64,000 bases of DNA from Sceloporus undulatus (Eukaryota > Chordata > Lepidosauria > Squamata > Phrynosomatidae), in contig NC_056525.1 of assembly GCF_019175285.1 (NCBI RefSeq), forward strand, positions 128,376,397-128,440,396, written 5' to 3'. This document shows, in pieces, positions 23,101-35,400 of this stretch (position 1 is its first letter; every line of letters begins with the position of its first letter). The notes beneath the pieces are model-generated. The model worked only from the letters and a program-made list of their open reading frames with translations. It was not told where the DNA came from and did no database searches. The position numbers and the translations under genes are program-made.

Positions 23101-26100
23101 GTGCAACACTATGGCCAACATCTGCCAGACGTTGATAAGAGAATTATGCTGGAGCATCTACGAATGCTTAGAAAAGTGTCTCTAGCACAACTCTATAGTC
23201 AGCATCTGAAAGAGTTGTGCCATAGGACCTATAGATTCCTAGACAGAACATATTAATCAAAACCACAAAATAAAAACCACAAATCATCAAATCTGCAATA
23301 GTCTAAGCCGCAAATATGGAAGGTCAACCATATTTTTCTTTTATACATGGGGTTCTGAGAACAGTACCTACTGGAAAGCTAAAGTTCAGGTACATGGTGT
23401 CTGCAGTGGTAGGAATTTATCAAAGGTGGTGATATTTGGTGAGGATAGAAGGTGAATAAAATCGCACAAAGAAACCACAAAGGCATCTAGGAGGTCTCCA
23501 CAGTAGGTAGCCACAGTAATGGGACAGGAGGATGTCTACATATTTTTGGCAGAGACTGGCATATCTGGAACCCTTGAGGTTCACCTATCATGGGTTATTG
23601 TTTCCATGTAGAATTCCTGATGAAACTGACTAGGATTCTGGGAGCTGAAGTCTAAAACATCTGGAGTACAGTTGGCCCTCCTTATAGGCGGGCTTGCCTT
23701 CCATGGCTTTGAGCTTATGCAGAAGGTAAGCCCCAGCAGAAATAATGGGGTGCGTACTCATGCCATTATTTTCTATGCGGCTTGAGCGTACACTCTTTTT
23801 CCCATACGCAGTGTGTGTGTGTCCAGAATGGACAGTGGACTATACTTGTTAGAATCCTAAAGTATTCTACCAGGTGTATTCTAACTGTGGATGATGGGGG
23901 GGATGGGTTGTGCTTCGCATAGCTTGTAGAGATGGTGATACGTAGTGCTAGGCTGGACCAGGTGTGAGTTATCTAGTGTCCTTGAGAGGCTGGCCTGCAG
24001 AGACTTGGAATGCAGTTTCGTTTCTCAGGGGATAGGGATGGAGGATGGGAACTAGTGCTGGGAAGGAGGGGTCCTGCTGGGGGTGGAGTGCTTTGGCTTA
24101 GGGGGACTTATGCATTGCTTTTGCTGGGAGGGGTCAGTCTCAGCTTAGAAGCTGGGTGAGGAGACATGGCTGATCTTGGAATTGAAATGGACCCCGCCAA
24201 GGTACAGACTGTGTTGGATTGGGCGCCCCCCAAAACCAGAAAACAAGTACAAAAGTTCTTAGGATTTGCAAATTTTTACAGGCATTTTATCCCAGAGTTT
24301 GCTAGAATTGCCTTGCTGATAACGGACCTGCTTAAGACAAAAACATTGGAAACGAAAGGGATGGGGGCAGGTGCCAAAGAAAGAAAACAGCCTAAGCCGT
24401 CTACACCCATTCTCTGGTCAGACAAATGTCAGGAGGTTTTTGATCAACTGAAGCGCCTGTTCAGCACTGAACCCATTTTGTTGCATCCAGATCCTGATAA
24501 GCCATTTGTGGTACAAGTTGATGCCAGTGACTATGCTATGGGGGCTGTTTTGTTGCAAAAAGACAACAATGGGTTACTAAGGCCCTGTGCTTACCTTTGC
24601 AGGAGATTCCAAAAGGGGGAGGTAGGGTGGCCCTGCTGGGAAAAAGAGGCCTATGCCATTAAGCATGCACTAGACAGCTGGAGACAATTTTTGGAAGGGG
24701 CATCCCACCAGTTTGAGGTGTGGACAGACCATCGTAATCTGGAGGCCCTACAAGCTCCTCGAAAACACCCCCAAGCAAAGGCGGTGGGCCAAAGACTTTT
24801 ACAAGTACAAGTTTAAATTAAAGTTCTTTCTGGGCCGACAAAATATTCTGGCTGATGCTTTGTCCAGACTGCCTCAGCACATGGGGAAGGAGACTGTCCC
24901 CCTTGAGACTATGTTCACACCTGAACAGTTGGGCCTAGCGGTGGTGACACACAGTCAGGCTAAGAAGGAGGGAGACAAGGGGATAGGGATGGAGGATGGG
25001 AACTAGTGCTGGGAAGGAGGGGTCCTGCTGCTCGGGCTTTTGCTGGATTTGGAGTGCTTTGGCTTAGGGTGATTTATGCATTGCTTTTGCTGGGAGGGGT
25101 CAGTCTCAGCTTAGAAGCTGGGTGAGGAGACATGGCTGATCTTGGAACCTTCAATAAAGTTCTGTTGTTTCATTAAACAAGCTGACTGGTTGATTGTCCA
25201 GGATTATGGTCCCACACTCTGACAATACTAAAGTTTGGGAAACACTGAATGCCAGCTGCTACACAGATGCATCAACTAACCTGGTTTCCTGAGTTGCAAT
25301 TCAAAACTTGAACCACTACACTGCTCTGGCTCTCTTACTAATACATGGTACAGTATATGTGCAAGGAATCCTTTCCATTCATGCACACTTTATATGCTGC
25401 AGGACACACCTTTGGTACAGCTACAGATGTGTGTGAAAATGCCTTTTCACACTGACAAGTGTGCTGACACCACAGAGGTGCTCAGTGCTTCATCAGAGAA
25501 AAGCAGATTAGGTAATCTTGGGGCCCATTCACATTACAAAAAAAATCGGTTCTGAAACCGATTCAATCATGTGAAGTTCCTACTCACCCCGAATCTCACA
25601 CAAGCGAATCCGGAGCTTGCACACCCGTTCCGTGTTAAATGGCCCCTAGCGCGGGTCTTTTGAAATCGGCGCAAATACCGTTTCTTTTTAAAAACCCCGG
25701 GTCCTGGGAATGAGAACTTTGGCCTCAATCACGATCGAGGCAAATTGAGGGAGGGATTTAGGCCAGAGGGTGGGCAAAGGGCAAGGCATTTCCTCCCCTC
25801 ATCGGAGGGGAGGGGGAGGAGGAAAGAGCCCTGGGAAGAAGGGAGCAAGGGAAGGCATTCTTTAGGAGCCTCTTTTCCCTGCATCCCCTGCCCAAAGCCC
25901 TCTGTCGCTGGGCATTCCTTCCCTTGCAGGAGGAAAAAATCAGGTCATGAACGGAGCTCATGTCAGGCAAACCCCCCCCCCTTTTCAAATTCAAACAATT
26001 TTTTTTGAGCGAACATGCGCATTGTTTATATTCCAGAATGTTGCAAACAATCAATGTTACATTTTTAACAATTTTTTTGAGCGAACATGCGCATTGTTTA

Positions 26101-26395
26101 TATTCCAGAGGCAGATGGAGCCAGGCTTGCACTTGGATATCCTTGGATCTCCTTGCTTTCTGCAGAGGGAGAAGCTACAAATGTTGCAAACAATCAATGT
26201 TACATTTTTAACAATTTTTTTGAGCAAATATGCGAATGATTTGTCTTCTTGAGCAGATACAGCAAGGGAAGCAAAGGGAAAGCTAATGTTGCTTTTAAAA
26301 GCAAAAACAAAACAAAACAAAACAAAACAAAACATGGCAATCCCATCCTTTGCCTGGAACAGGGGCAGATCTGACCCAAAAGCCCACAGGTTTAT

Positions 26396-26428
<33 letters not shown>

Positions 26429-29400
26429 CATCTCTCTCCCTGCTTCAGCCACTGAAACCCCTGTGCCTGGCTCTTTAAAAAGGGAGGACACTTCCCCCGA
26501 TGCCCTGCAAACGTCACCATGACGTTAGCTTGATTGGTAGCGGCCAATCTACAGAATGCATTCGATTTCTGTCAAAATGCATTCGATTTCAAATTTGTAG
26601 TGGGCACTTGCTAACGGAGCGATTCGGGGGAGGGGCATCCGGATCATCCCAGTTTCCTCCATGTCTTTTAGGCCAGTATGAATGGGGCCTTGGTTTTTGA
26701 AAGTAACACATTTGAAGGAATTTCAAGTGAAGAGTTTTTACAATTTTCTAGAGAATTCATGGCCTGGTTAACAGTGGCGGGATATAGACCGCCCAAAAAG
26801 GGCGGTCTGCCACTGCCTCCATTTCCGCCAGCGGGAAGCCTCAGCCCCCAAACGGCGAGGCTTCCCAGCATCGGAAAAAGAACCTGCAAAAAGCAGGTTC
26901 TTTTTGCATTGTGCTTGTGACGCCTGAGTGCGCAAATGGCACACTCATGATGTCACAAGTGCAACGTGACGTGCGGATGCTACGCGTCCATCTCATCAAA
27001 ATGGTGGCACCCCCCTCACGTACTAGGCATGAGGCCAGTATGGATGGTGCGTCCTTGGCCAATCCCTAGCATGTGATGGGGGCGCCGCAAAGGCACATCT
27101 AAATTGGGCCAGTGCTGACAATTATAACAGAGTAATTTTTACTTTATTCTGTGTACTTTCTGCCCACTGGTATTTAGTTCGCACAACTGTTTTGTATGTG
27201 GGAAACAGTGCACTTGAAACTGATTTGCTTTCTTGGAAGCTTCACAACATACTAATTGTGGTGATATTGCTGTCATTACCACAGTGGCTGATGTCCACCA
27301 CCCCCCCCCCCCCCCCACACACACCTTCTTGATGGAGGCAGAGTCTGCGTATGGAGTTTACCACATGGGAGACTAAGTGCCCAAATCCCATACAGAAACT
27401 GGATTTAAATTCTGGGAATATCCCACAAAAGTGGGATCATTTTCAGACACATCAGGGCCATTGAGCATTAATCTGACATTAACCTGCAGAGAAAGTGGAC
27501 AACATCGGCTGTTTTTGACTTTTGGGAAAATCCTGAAAATAAAAAGCGATCGATTTTGTCCACTTTCTGTGCAGGTTAATTTTGGATTAATGCTCAATGC
27601 ATCTGAAAATGATCTCTTTTTTGCAGGATTTGTGGGTTGTGTACAGGATTTGGCCAATTCCCTCTCATGATTCCTCCCAATTTTTGCCCTCTCCTGCCTC
27701 TATGCAGGGGGTGATGAAGGTGGCGGTTTGGGGAGGAAGGCTGCCTCTCCTCCTTGGTTGTGAGACATCACTCTCTGCATGTCCCTCCCTGGGCTAGGTT
27801 CTCTCTCTTGTTTCCTTCCCTCCTTCTTTCTCTCTCTCTCTTTCCTATCAGTTGCTGTGTCTTCTTGTGAAGCCTGAAAGAGGACTCCTTCCTTCCTCTC
27901 CTTTAACTTGTAAAGGGGCACCTCCCTTGGCTGAAAGCAGCTTTTGTAGCCCAAAGAAGAACCAGATTTAGAATGGAGGCTGGGAGGGAAGTGCAGGAAG
28001 AGAAGCTGGGTCCTGCGAGGGCATGGCAGCAGCCCCAGAGAGCAGCCTTACTTCCCCTCTGCCACTGTGTAATTCTTCTTCTCCCCCCCCCCCCCCCACC
28101 TGTTAGCATTTATGTGTTCCCCTATATGTATAAAGTTATACATGTGTAAGCTTTGAGATTATTATGTATAAATGATATGCCATAAATTTTGTGTTTATTT
28201 TCAATATTTTCTGTAACAGTGAAAGTTGGCTGGCATTCTGTATGGTCAACAATATTGTCCCATATGTTGTTTGGTCACTAAATCTTTTCTCTTGCTCAGA
28301 TCCCCATCCCTAAAGTGGGGACTAATTAGGGATGTCCCTTATTAAAAGGTACACCTCTTAATGAGGACCAGAAATCCTATTCCTTATAGGACTGGTAGGT
28401 GTCCCTTAAAAAGGCTGTGACCTATTTGAGGGTAGGAAAACTTCTGCTTTTATATAGACTGGAATAAAGATCCAAAAATGTTATACTGTATATACTCATG
28501 TATAAGTCTAGAAATTTTAGTAAAAAAATTGGAACCTAAAAACAGAGTCGACTTATCCATGGGTCAGTATGTACTGTACTTTAAATCTTATATTTAAAAA
28601 GAACCATCCTCTGTGAAAGGCAAGAATATAATTTGTCCTGGAGGCATTAACCCCCCTCTCCCCTCCCATCTATCTCACCTTTAGTGTGAGCAAAAACAGT
28701 TATGCCTTTTTGTGTAAGTTTTTTGGCATCATTTTTCTTTTCCTTTAAATTCTTTATTTCATGCCCCTAAATTTTACCCTTGACTTATCCATGGGTTGTA
28801 TCAAAATCCCTAATTTTAGCCCCAAAACCAGCCCTTGACTTATGCATGGTCAAGTGTATATGGTATATTTGGATTTGGGCTCTTCATAAAGACAGAAGTG
28901 TGTGCAAAAAGCAATTTATTGTTAATGTATATTTCTATTTGTATTTAAAATGTTCAGATGTGACAATGGTTTGCTAAAGTAAAAAATGGTTCCTGTTGAT
29001 GGCCAGGAAGACTAGGCTTGAAAACAAGATGTTCAAGGACAAATGGCCGAAACAAAATGTAAACATGATATGCTTGTTGTTTGTACTGTGATTGGTTCCC
29101 TATGTGGGAAGAGGCTGGACAATTTTTGGGAATTTTTTTCCTGGAGAGAACAAAGGACTGTTCAAGAAATTGTTGTTGAGCATGGACTCTGGAAGAGAAG
29201 GATGTGATATACAGTACTTATAGTTGTTAGTTTTGTAAATAGTAACTAAGACAAATAAACCCTCATTGAGTGAAGTCTGCTAAAGTCTGTTTCATTAATT
29301 AAGCAGCTATTTCACTAGGCATTGTTCCAGAAAGCTTTTCCTGTGCTGGAGTTTGCTTTGATCCTGAGTTCCAGAGGAGACTGCATCTGATCCAGTTGGT

Positions 29401-32400
29401 ACCAGCTCGGGGCTTCGAGGGCAAGAGATATCACCCATCACAAAGATTTTTCTAACATTTATGATTGTGGACAATATGTTAATTTTATAGAGAAATACGT
29501 AGCTAAGTTAATTGATATCAATACTTTCATTTAGTATTTAGGTAGAACACAAACATGTTTATATTTACCCCCTGATTGTCAATCCTGAATATCATGAATT
29601 CTGATTGTCTTTTATTGCTATTTTGATAACCTGGCAATGCAAAGAATAATAGGTATGATGAAGCTTACAGGATTGTTCTAAGAACGACACAATAATGCAT
29701 ATAGACCACTGTGTTGTTAATACTTTGTGGCAAACCCCATACAAACCAGTTTAGCAGCAAATTATTTACCTTAGCAGCTGTGCGGCAGACCTCTGAAGCG
29801 ATGTCCCCTCCAGTATTTCCAGCACCAATTACAAGGACATTTTTCCCTTCAAACTCTTTTTGATCTCTGTATTCCCAACTATGTAAATAGCGACCTTTGA
29901 AGTTCTCAATTCCTGAGGGGAAAAAGGCTGTCTTATATACACTTGTTCAATAAAATATTTCTTACTAGACAAGTACAAGAATGAGGGATGTGAAGCACTT
30001 CCAACAGCCAAATCCAGCATCATGGGAGTTGCAGTTCAGTAATATAAATAATAAATAAATAAAAAATAAAATTTTTATTTATATGCCGCCCTTCCTACGA
30101 TCAGGGCGGCTCACAGCAGGTTAAAATACATACATAATAAAACACATAATTACATAAATAAATCAAACCAACAAGTAAAAAGCCCCATAGCCCAACCTCT
30201 CGGCCACGGAAAAGGAGGGAGGCCCACAGGATATTTATTCGGGGAATGCCTGTTGGAATAGGAAGGTTTTAAGGTCCTTCCTAAATTGGGCCAGGGTAGT
30301 AGACGAGCGGAGCTCTGTGGGCAGCGCATTCCAAAGGGCTGGGGCAGCTGTGGAAAACGTCTTCCGAGTCGTGGAGACTAACCTGGCCCCAGGCACCTTC
30401 AGTAGCTGCTGCCCAGATGTTCTGAGGGTGCGAGGCGGAATGTACGGGGAGAGGTGGTCCTTTAGGTATCCTGGGCCCAAGCCATTTAGGGCTTTATAGG
30501 TAATTACCAACACCTTATATTGAGCTCGGAAGCGAATGGGCAGCCAATGGAGATCTTTTAAAACCGGTGTTATATGGCTGGTCCTGGGCGCGCCAGTGAC
30601 CAGCCGGGTGGGCTGAATATGTGGTGGGCTGAATGTTCCTACCTCTGGCTTAATATTACCCATAGCTAGTACTGTGCCAACGGAGTATCTCAGTTGGAGT
30701 CTTATGTTATTATGACAAAAGAACTAAGAGAAAAACACCAGGATGGCCCATTCTGCTGAAATGGGAGTATAAAATATATGTAATTTTCATCCTTAAAATA
30801 CAAGATTTATTCCCAATGTTCTGAGTAGATGTATGATTGCATTGTTAATGAAAATGGAACACTTACATGTGTGTGTGAGGAGAAAAAAACATCTCTCTCA
30901 AAATAAATTAGACATTAAAATATATCTCCCAAAAAATCAAATCAGGAATGTTTCTCTGCAATATTGGTCATATTTTAGGGGAATTATAAGTGGAAGGGAA
31001 TCCGTAGAGAAAGAAAGTTTGAGAGAGCACCTAGTGCACATTTTTGGGAGTACTGCGATTCAAAGGGAACCTCAAGGACAGCCCCTTGTGTGGGCTTTAC
31101 CCACACAAACTGTATAAACCCGACAATGAGAGGTGAGGAAGAAGAGGAAGTCCACAGCAGAGACTGCCATTTCCTCACAACCAAGGGTGGGATTTCCATC
31201 CTCATTCCTCTTAACTGGCAAGGCTGTCTCCTTCCCTTGCTTTTTACAAGCTGTGTTTACTTCAAGAAACAATTGGACACACAAAGAACAGATTGTTCTG
31301 TTCCAAAGACACTGCAGCAGTGTGTTATTTCCTGAGCAAGCTGAGAAGGGCAAAACTCTGCACTCTCTTCTCTGCCCCTCCCCCCCTGCTGAGTTAATTG
31401 AATGTACACTACTTTTGCACTTTGAACTCAGTTTGCAGCTACTGAAGGGGGAAGGGGGAAGGGGGAAAGAGGAAGGAGGAGAGAGAAAATGGAACACCAG
31501 AGGATTAACCATGGCTGCCCATACCAAACTGGGACAGTTGCAACTATGCTTGTGATTTTTTCAGAAGTAGCTCTGTAGCCAGCATGTTGTAGTGGTTTGA
31601 GTGCTGGACTAGAACTCTGGAGACCAGGGTTCAGATCCACACTCAGCTATGAAAACTGAACTCACTGGATGACAAGTCACACTCCCTCAGCCTCAGAGGA
31701 AGCCAAAGTCCTTCTGAACAAATCTGGCCAAGAAAACCCTGTGGCAGCCTTAGGGTTGCCATAAATTGGAAACTACTTGAAGGTGCACAACAACAAGCTG
31801 GCTATTGCCTAACGGAAGAAGTATTTGATGGAATAGACCTTTGAACTGAACCCAAAGAACTCTTGCACAAGCAAATCTACACAAGCTGTAAATGGGAGTG
31901 GCCATGGTGACAGTATGGTCAGGGTGCCAGTGGTAGTTGGAGCCAGTTCAAGACTCTTGCCTTGCCACTAATTAATTCTAAGTAGCAAATGTGCTGATCA
32001 TAGTTATTTTTGAAAGCAGGGGAGATTTTCTCAGTTATAGCTATCTGTCTCTACTGTCCTTAACAACATTTATTATGTTGTAAAACATAATAAACACAGT
32101 ACTATAAAATATTGTGTCAGTACTTCACTTTGCATCTTGGTGGGGTAAGCTCTAGTAGTATAGTCAGCCCTTCTTATACACGGATTTCTTATACACGGAT
32201 TCAAGCATCCACGGTTTGAGAATGTTCAAAAAAAGTATAATTTTCAAATATCAAACCTTGATTTTCTATTTTTTTATAAGGGACACCATTTTGTTATGTC
32301 ATTATATTTAATGGGACTTAAGCATCCACAGATTTTGTTATCCACACGAGATCTTGGAACCAAACCCCAGCGTATAACAAGGGTCCACTGTAATCAGATA

Positions 32401-35400
32401 CAATAAAATATACATTTTTTTTTCTATCAGTAATTTAAGGGCCAAGCTACATGTAGTATTTGTTGCACAGATAGCTCTAGGATGTATAGAATTTAAAATA
32501 TGAGGGATTCAGCTGGCTAGTATGATTAGGACACCGGGTTAGTCTCTTATTTCCCTATATGGTCATGAATACTCACACCCACATAAGGCTTTGTATTGAC
32601 ATTTGGTCACATGAATTAAACAGAAGCTGGTCATTGGGAGTACTTTGGTTGTTATTCTTGTGTAGCAGGGGGGTTGACTGGATAGCTCTTGTGATCTCTT
32701 CCAGCTTTGATTCTATAAGTCATGTTTGATCCTAAGATAGGCTTGCCAAATCCTGGGAACTGGTGGGACTATGTTGCTTTCTGGGAGGCGGTCACGGTCC
32801 CGTCCTGCTCTCCCTCAGTTCCTGGGACAGGCAAGGCCTTCTCCAGAGGTGGAGGAGCATCCTCCGACTCTGAGAAGGCCTTGCCACCGAGCTGGGCTCA
32901 GCGCTTTGGCCTGGGCCTTCCCGTGGCTGGAGGAGGCCCAGGCCGAAGCGCGGAGCGTTGCGCGGCCTCCACCAGCCCTGGGAAGGCTTCGGAGGCATCG
33001 GCATGCTCGGCACTTCGGCCTGGGCCTCCTCGTGGCTGGCGGAGGCCCAGGCCGAAGCCCCAAGCATTGCACTGCCTCCTGGGCCTCCCCAGGGCTGGCA
33101 GAGGCCCAGGAGGCAGTGCAACGCTCGGCGCTTTCGCCTGGGCCTCCCTGCATTTTATTTATTTATTTATTTTGTCCCGGTTTGGTGGGAACCAAATATG
33201 GCAACCCTATCCTAAGATAAACATTATACAGTAACTTCTACTGAACTCTGACTACCTATGTGCTTGACTTACCAGGGAGACTTACCCGGAAATGAATCTA
33301 GTGGTAGATTTGGCTCTGCATAACGGCCACTGCAAATCATAACAGCGTCGAAGATGTCTGATGCCTGCTGCCCACCAGTCTCTGTATGAACTACCCACTG
33401 TCCAGTAGATGTGAAATCTGGGTGTTTTCTGATGCTATATACTGTAGTCTTGTAAAAATCCCCAGAAAAGAATAAATAATCCTCAAATCATTATAAGTTA
33501 CACTTTCTGATGTCATCTTTTGACAACTTGCTGTATTTTGGGAGCTTTGGTAGGCATATTTGAACCTTAGACAATAAGCACATGGAGATTGTAAAAACAA
33601 AACAAAACAAAACAACCCCCTCACAAGTCTAAACAAGTAACAAAAACAAAATCAGAGCACTCAAAATCAAGAGAAATCCATTGCTTACAAACTTTGCTGT
33701 CCCTTCAGCTTTACCTAGCCTGGAGGTTTTTCACATCACACAAATAAAAGAGGAATCATAGCACTATAACTGGCACAGTAACATCCTATGGAATCCAAAT
33801 ATTTGTAATTTAGGAAGTTTTATTTTGTAACCAAAAAATTAGTGCCTCATTAAACTCCAGGTCTCAGGATTCCATAGCATATTGACATAGTAGTTAAAGT
33901 GGAAACACTGTGTTATAATTCTATAGTGTGAAAGGGTTCATGGTTTAACCTCCAGGTTTTGATGGACTCTGCAAAGGACCTCCAGCAGGCTGGCCCCTTT
34001 CCTTGCTTGACTGTGAATGAGAGAGTGAAAGCAACAAGGATTTATAGCAGAGTGATACAATCACTGCCACCACCTTACATACGCATACAAAATGTATAGA
34101 GGCCAAAGAGATATTTCAGGAAAATAAGACAGGAGGACCCAGAAGTAAATGAAAAGTTCAGCTGTTTTTATTTAAAAGCCTGCTTTTGCTTCAGAGGAGC
34201 AAATCTCCCTGGTCTGAAGCAAAAAACAGAACCGCAGAGCAGTCTGTACCAGGAGCAAAAAAAGAACAACTTTATTGATCAGATTCTGCCCTGTTCCCTG
34301 CTCTCTTTTCTCACTATGGTGCTAGATGGTTGTGGCTACTACTATCACACAGGTCTGCTGCTGACATATGGGCCATTTACTTCTTGTGCTCTCAAAGATA
34401 ATTTCCATGTTATTTCATAAAATGGGAAGAAAATATGCATCAGCACAGCACCATTTTAATAGTCCCCAAGATATAATTTGTTTTAGATTTTATTTGTTCC
34501 CCCCGCCCCCTAAAAACCCACACATACTCAGTGCTGCCACAACATGTGGAAGTTTTTCTTCCCTAAACCTAGTCCTGAAAACTTTCAGGAAAATATCCCA
34601 AATGCTACAACTGGGTTCAAAAACACTTGCACACACAATCCAAAAGAATTAGCTTTATTGTGTATGTTAGAAATGTGCGGTTCTTTTTAGCTTTCCAGCC
34701 CACAACATTCATGTAAACACAGAATGAGTAAAGGACAAAACACTCTTACGTTGTTATCTGTAAAAGTGAGCTGTAGTCACTAAAAGCCCAATTTGTTTTA
34801 CTGTTGTGATATCTCATTTTCCTAAGTCCAATAATAGTGTTTTGAGATGAACCTTTAGAACTCAGGTGTTGAGGAGAGAGAAGAAAGTGAATTTGTGTTT
34901 TTAGGGTGAACTTGATTATTTGCTTGTCCTGTTTGGCGACTTGTGTGGGTTTTTTGTTTGTTTTTGACAATGTGCTCTCCCTGAGCACATGATCTAAGGT
35001 AGTGATGGCAAACCTTTTAAGAGACCAAGTGCCCAACCTCAGTGGCATTCCTACACCGGCTGTCACTGGATGCTAGGGGAATTCCAGGGAGTGGGAATTC
35101 TGGGGGTTGGGCAGGACATCCAGGAAGGGAAATCAAGCAAGGAAAAAATGGAGGATCTGACTAAATAAAAGCTCAAAACAAAAAGAAAACAAAAAAGCTA
35201 TTCATAGAAATATTAAATCAATCCTTCTCTGCCCTGCTCAGAATGGAGGACCTTTTGGAATCTCTCCTGGACAGGAGGTTGAAATGGAGGACAGATCCTG
35301 AAAAGGAGGACCAAGTCTGGTCACCCTGAGCTAAGGACATCCATATAGATATAAATCCATGCATCCCAGCCATGCTGAAAAATGGGACCACCCGATTTAT

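Larger units (their letters stand above)
23620..25250. mobile_element. Old foldback MITE split by two later insertions
   Basis: The left part '..TTCTGGGAGCTGAAGTCTAA..CATCTGGAG' ends at 23666. The matching end 'CTAAAGTTTGGGAAACACTG' resumes at 25228. Between them lie a Tigger-like element (23669-23842) and a gypsy fossil (23847-25224). Confidence 0.65.

Noticed and set aside
24166-25006. RT/RNase H ORF as a host gene
   Set aside because: Lies between LTR-type repeats with a 5-bp duplication; a gypsy fossil.
31568-31796. A and B box sequences as a tRNA gene
   Set aside because: They belong to a SINE with a long body and A-rich tail and do not fold as a complete tRNA.
32722-33234. A 170-codon plus ORF and several overlapping minus ORFs
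   Set aside because: Product of GC-rich inverted modules in a hAT element; frames on both strands are equally open.
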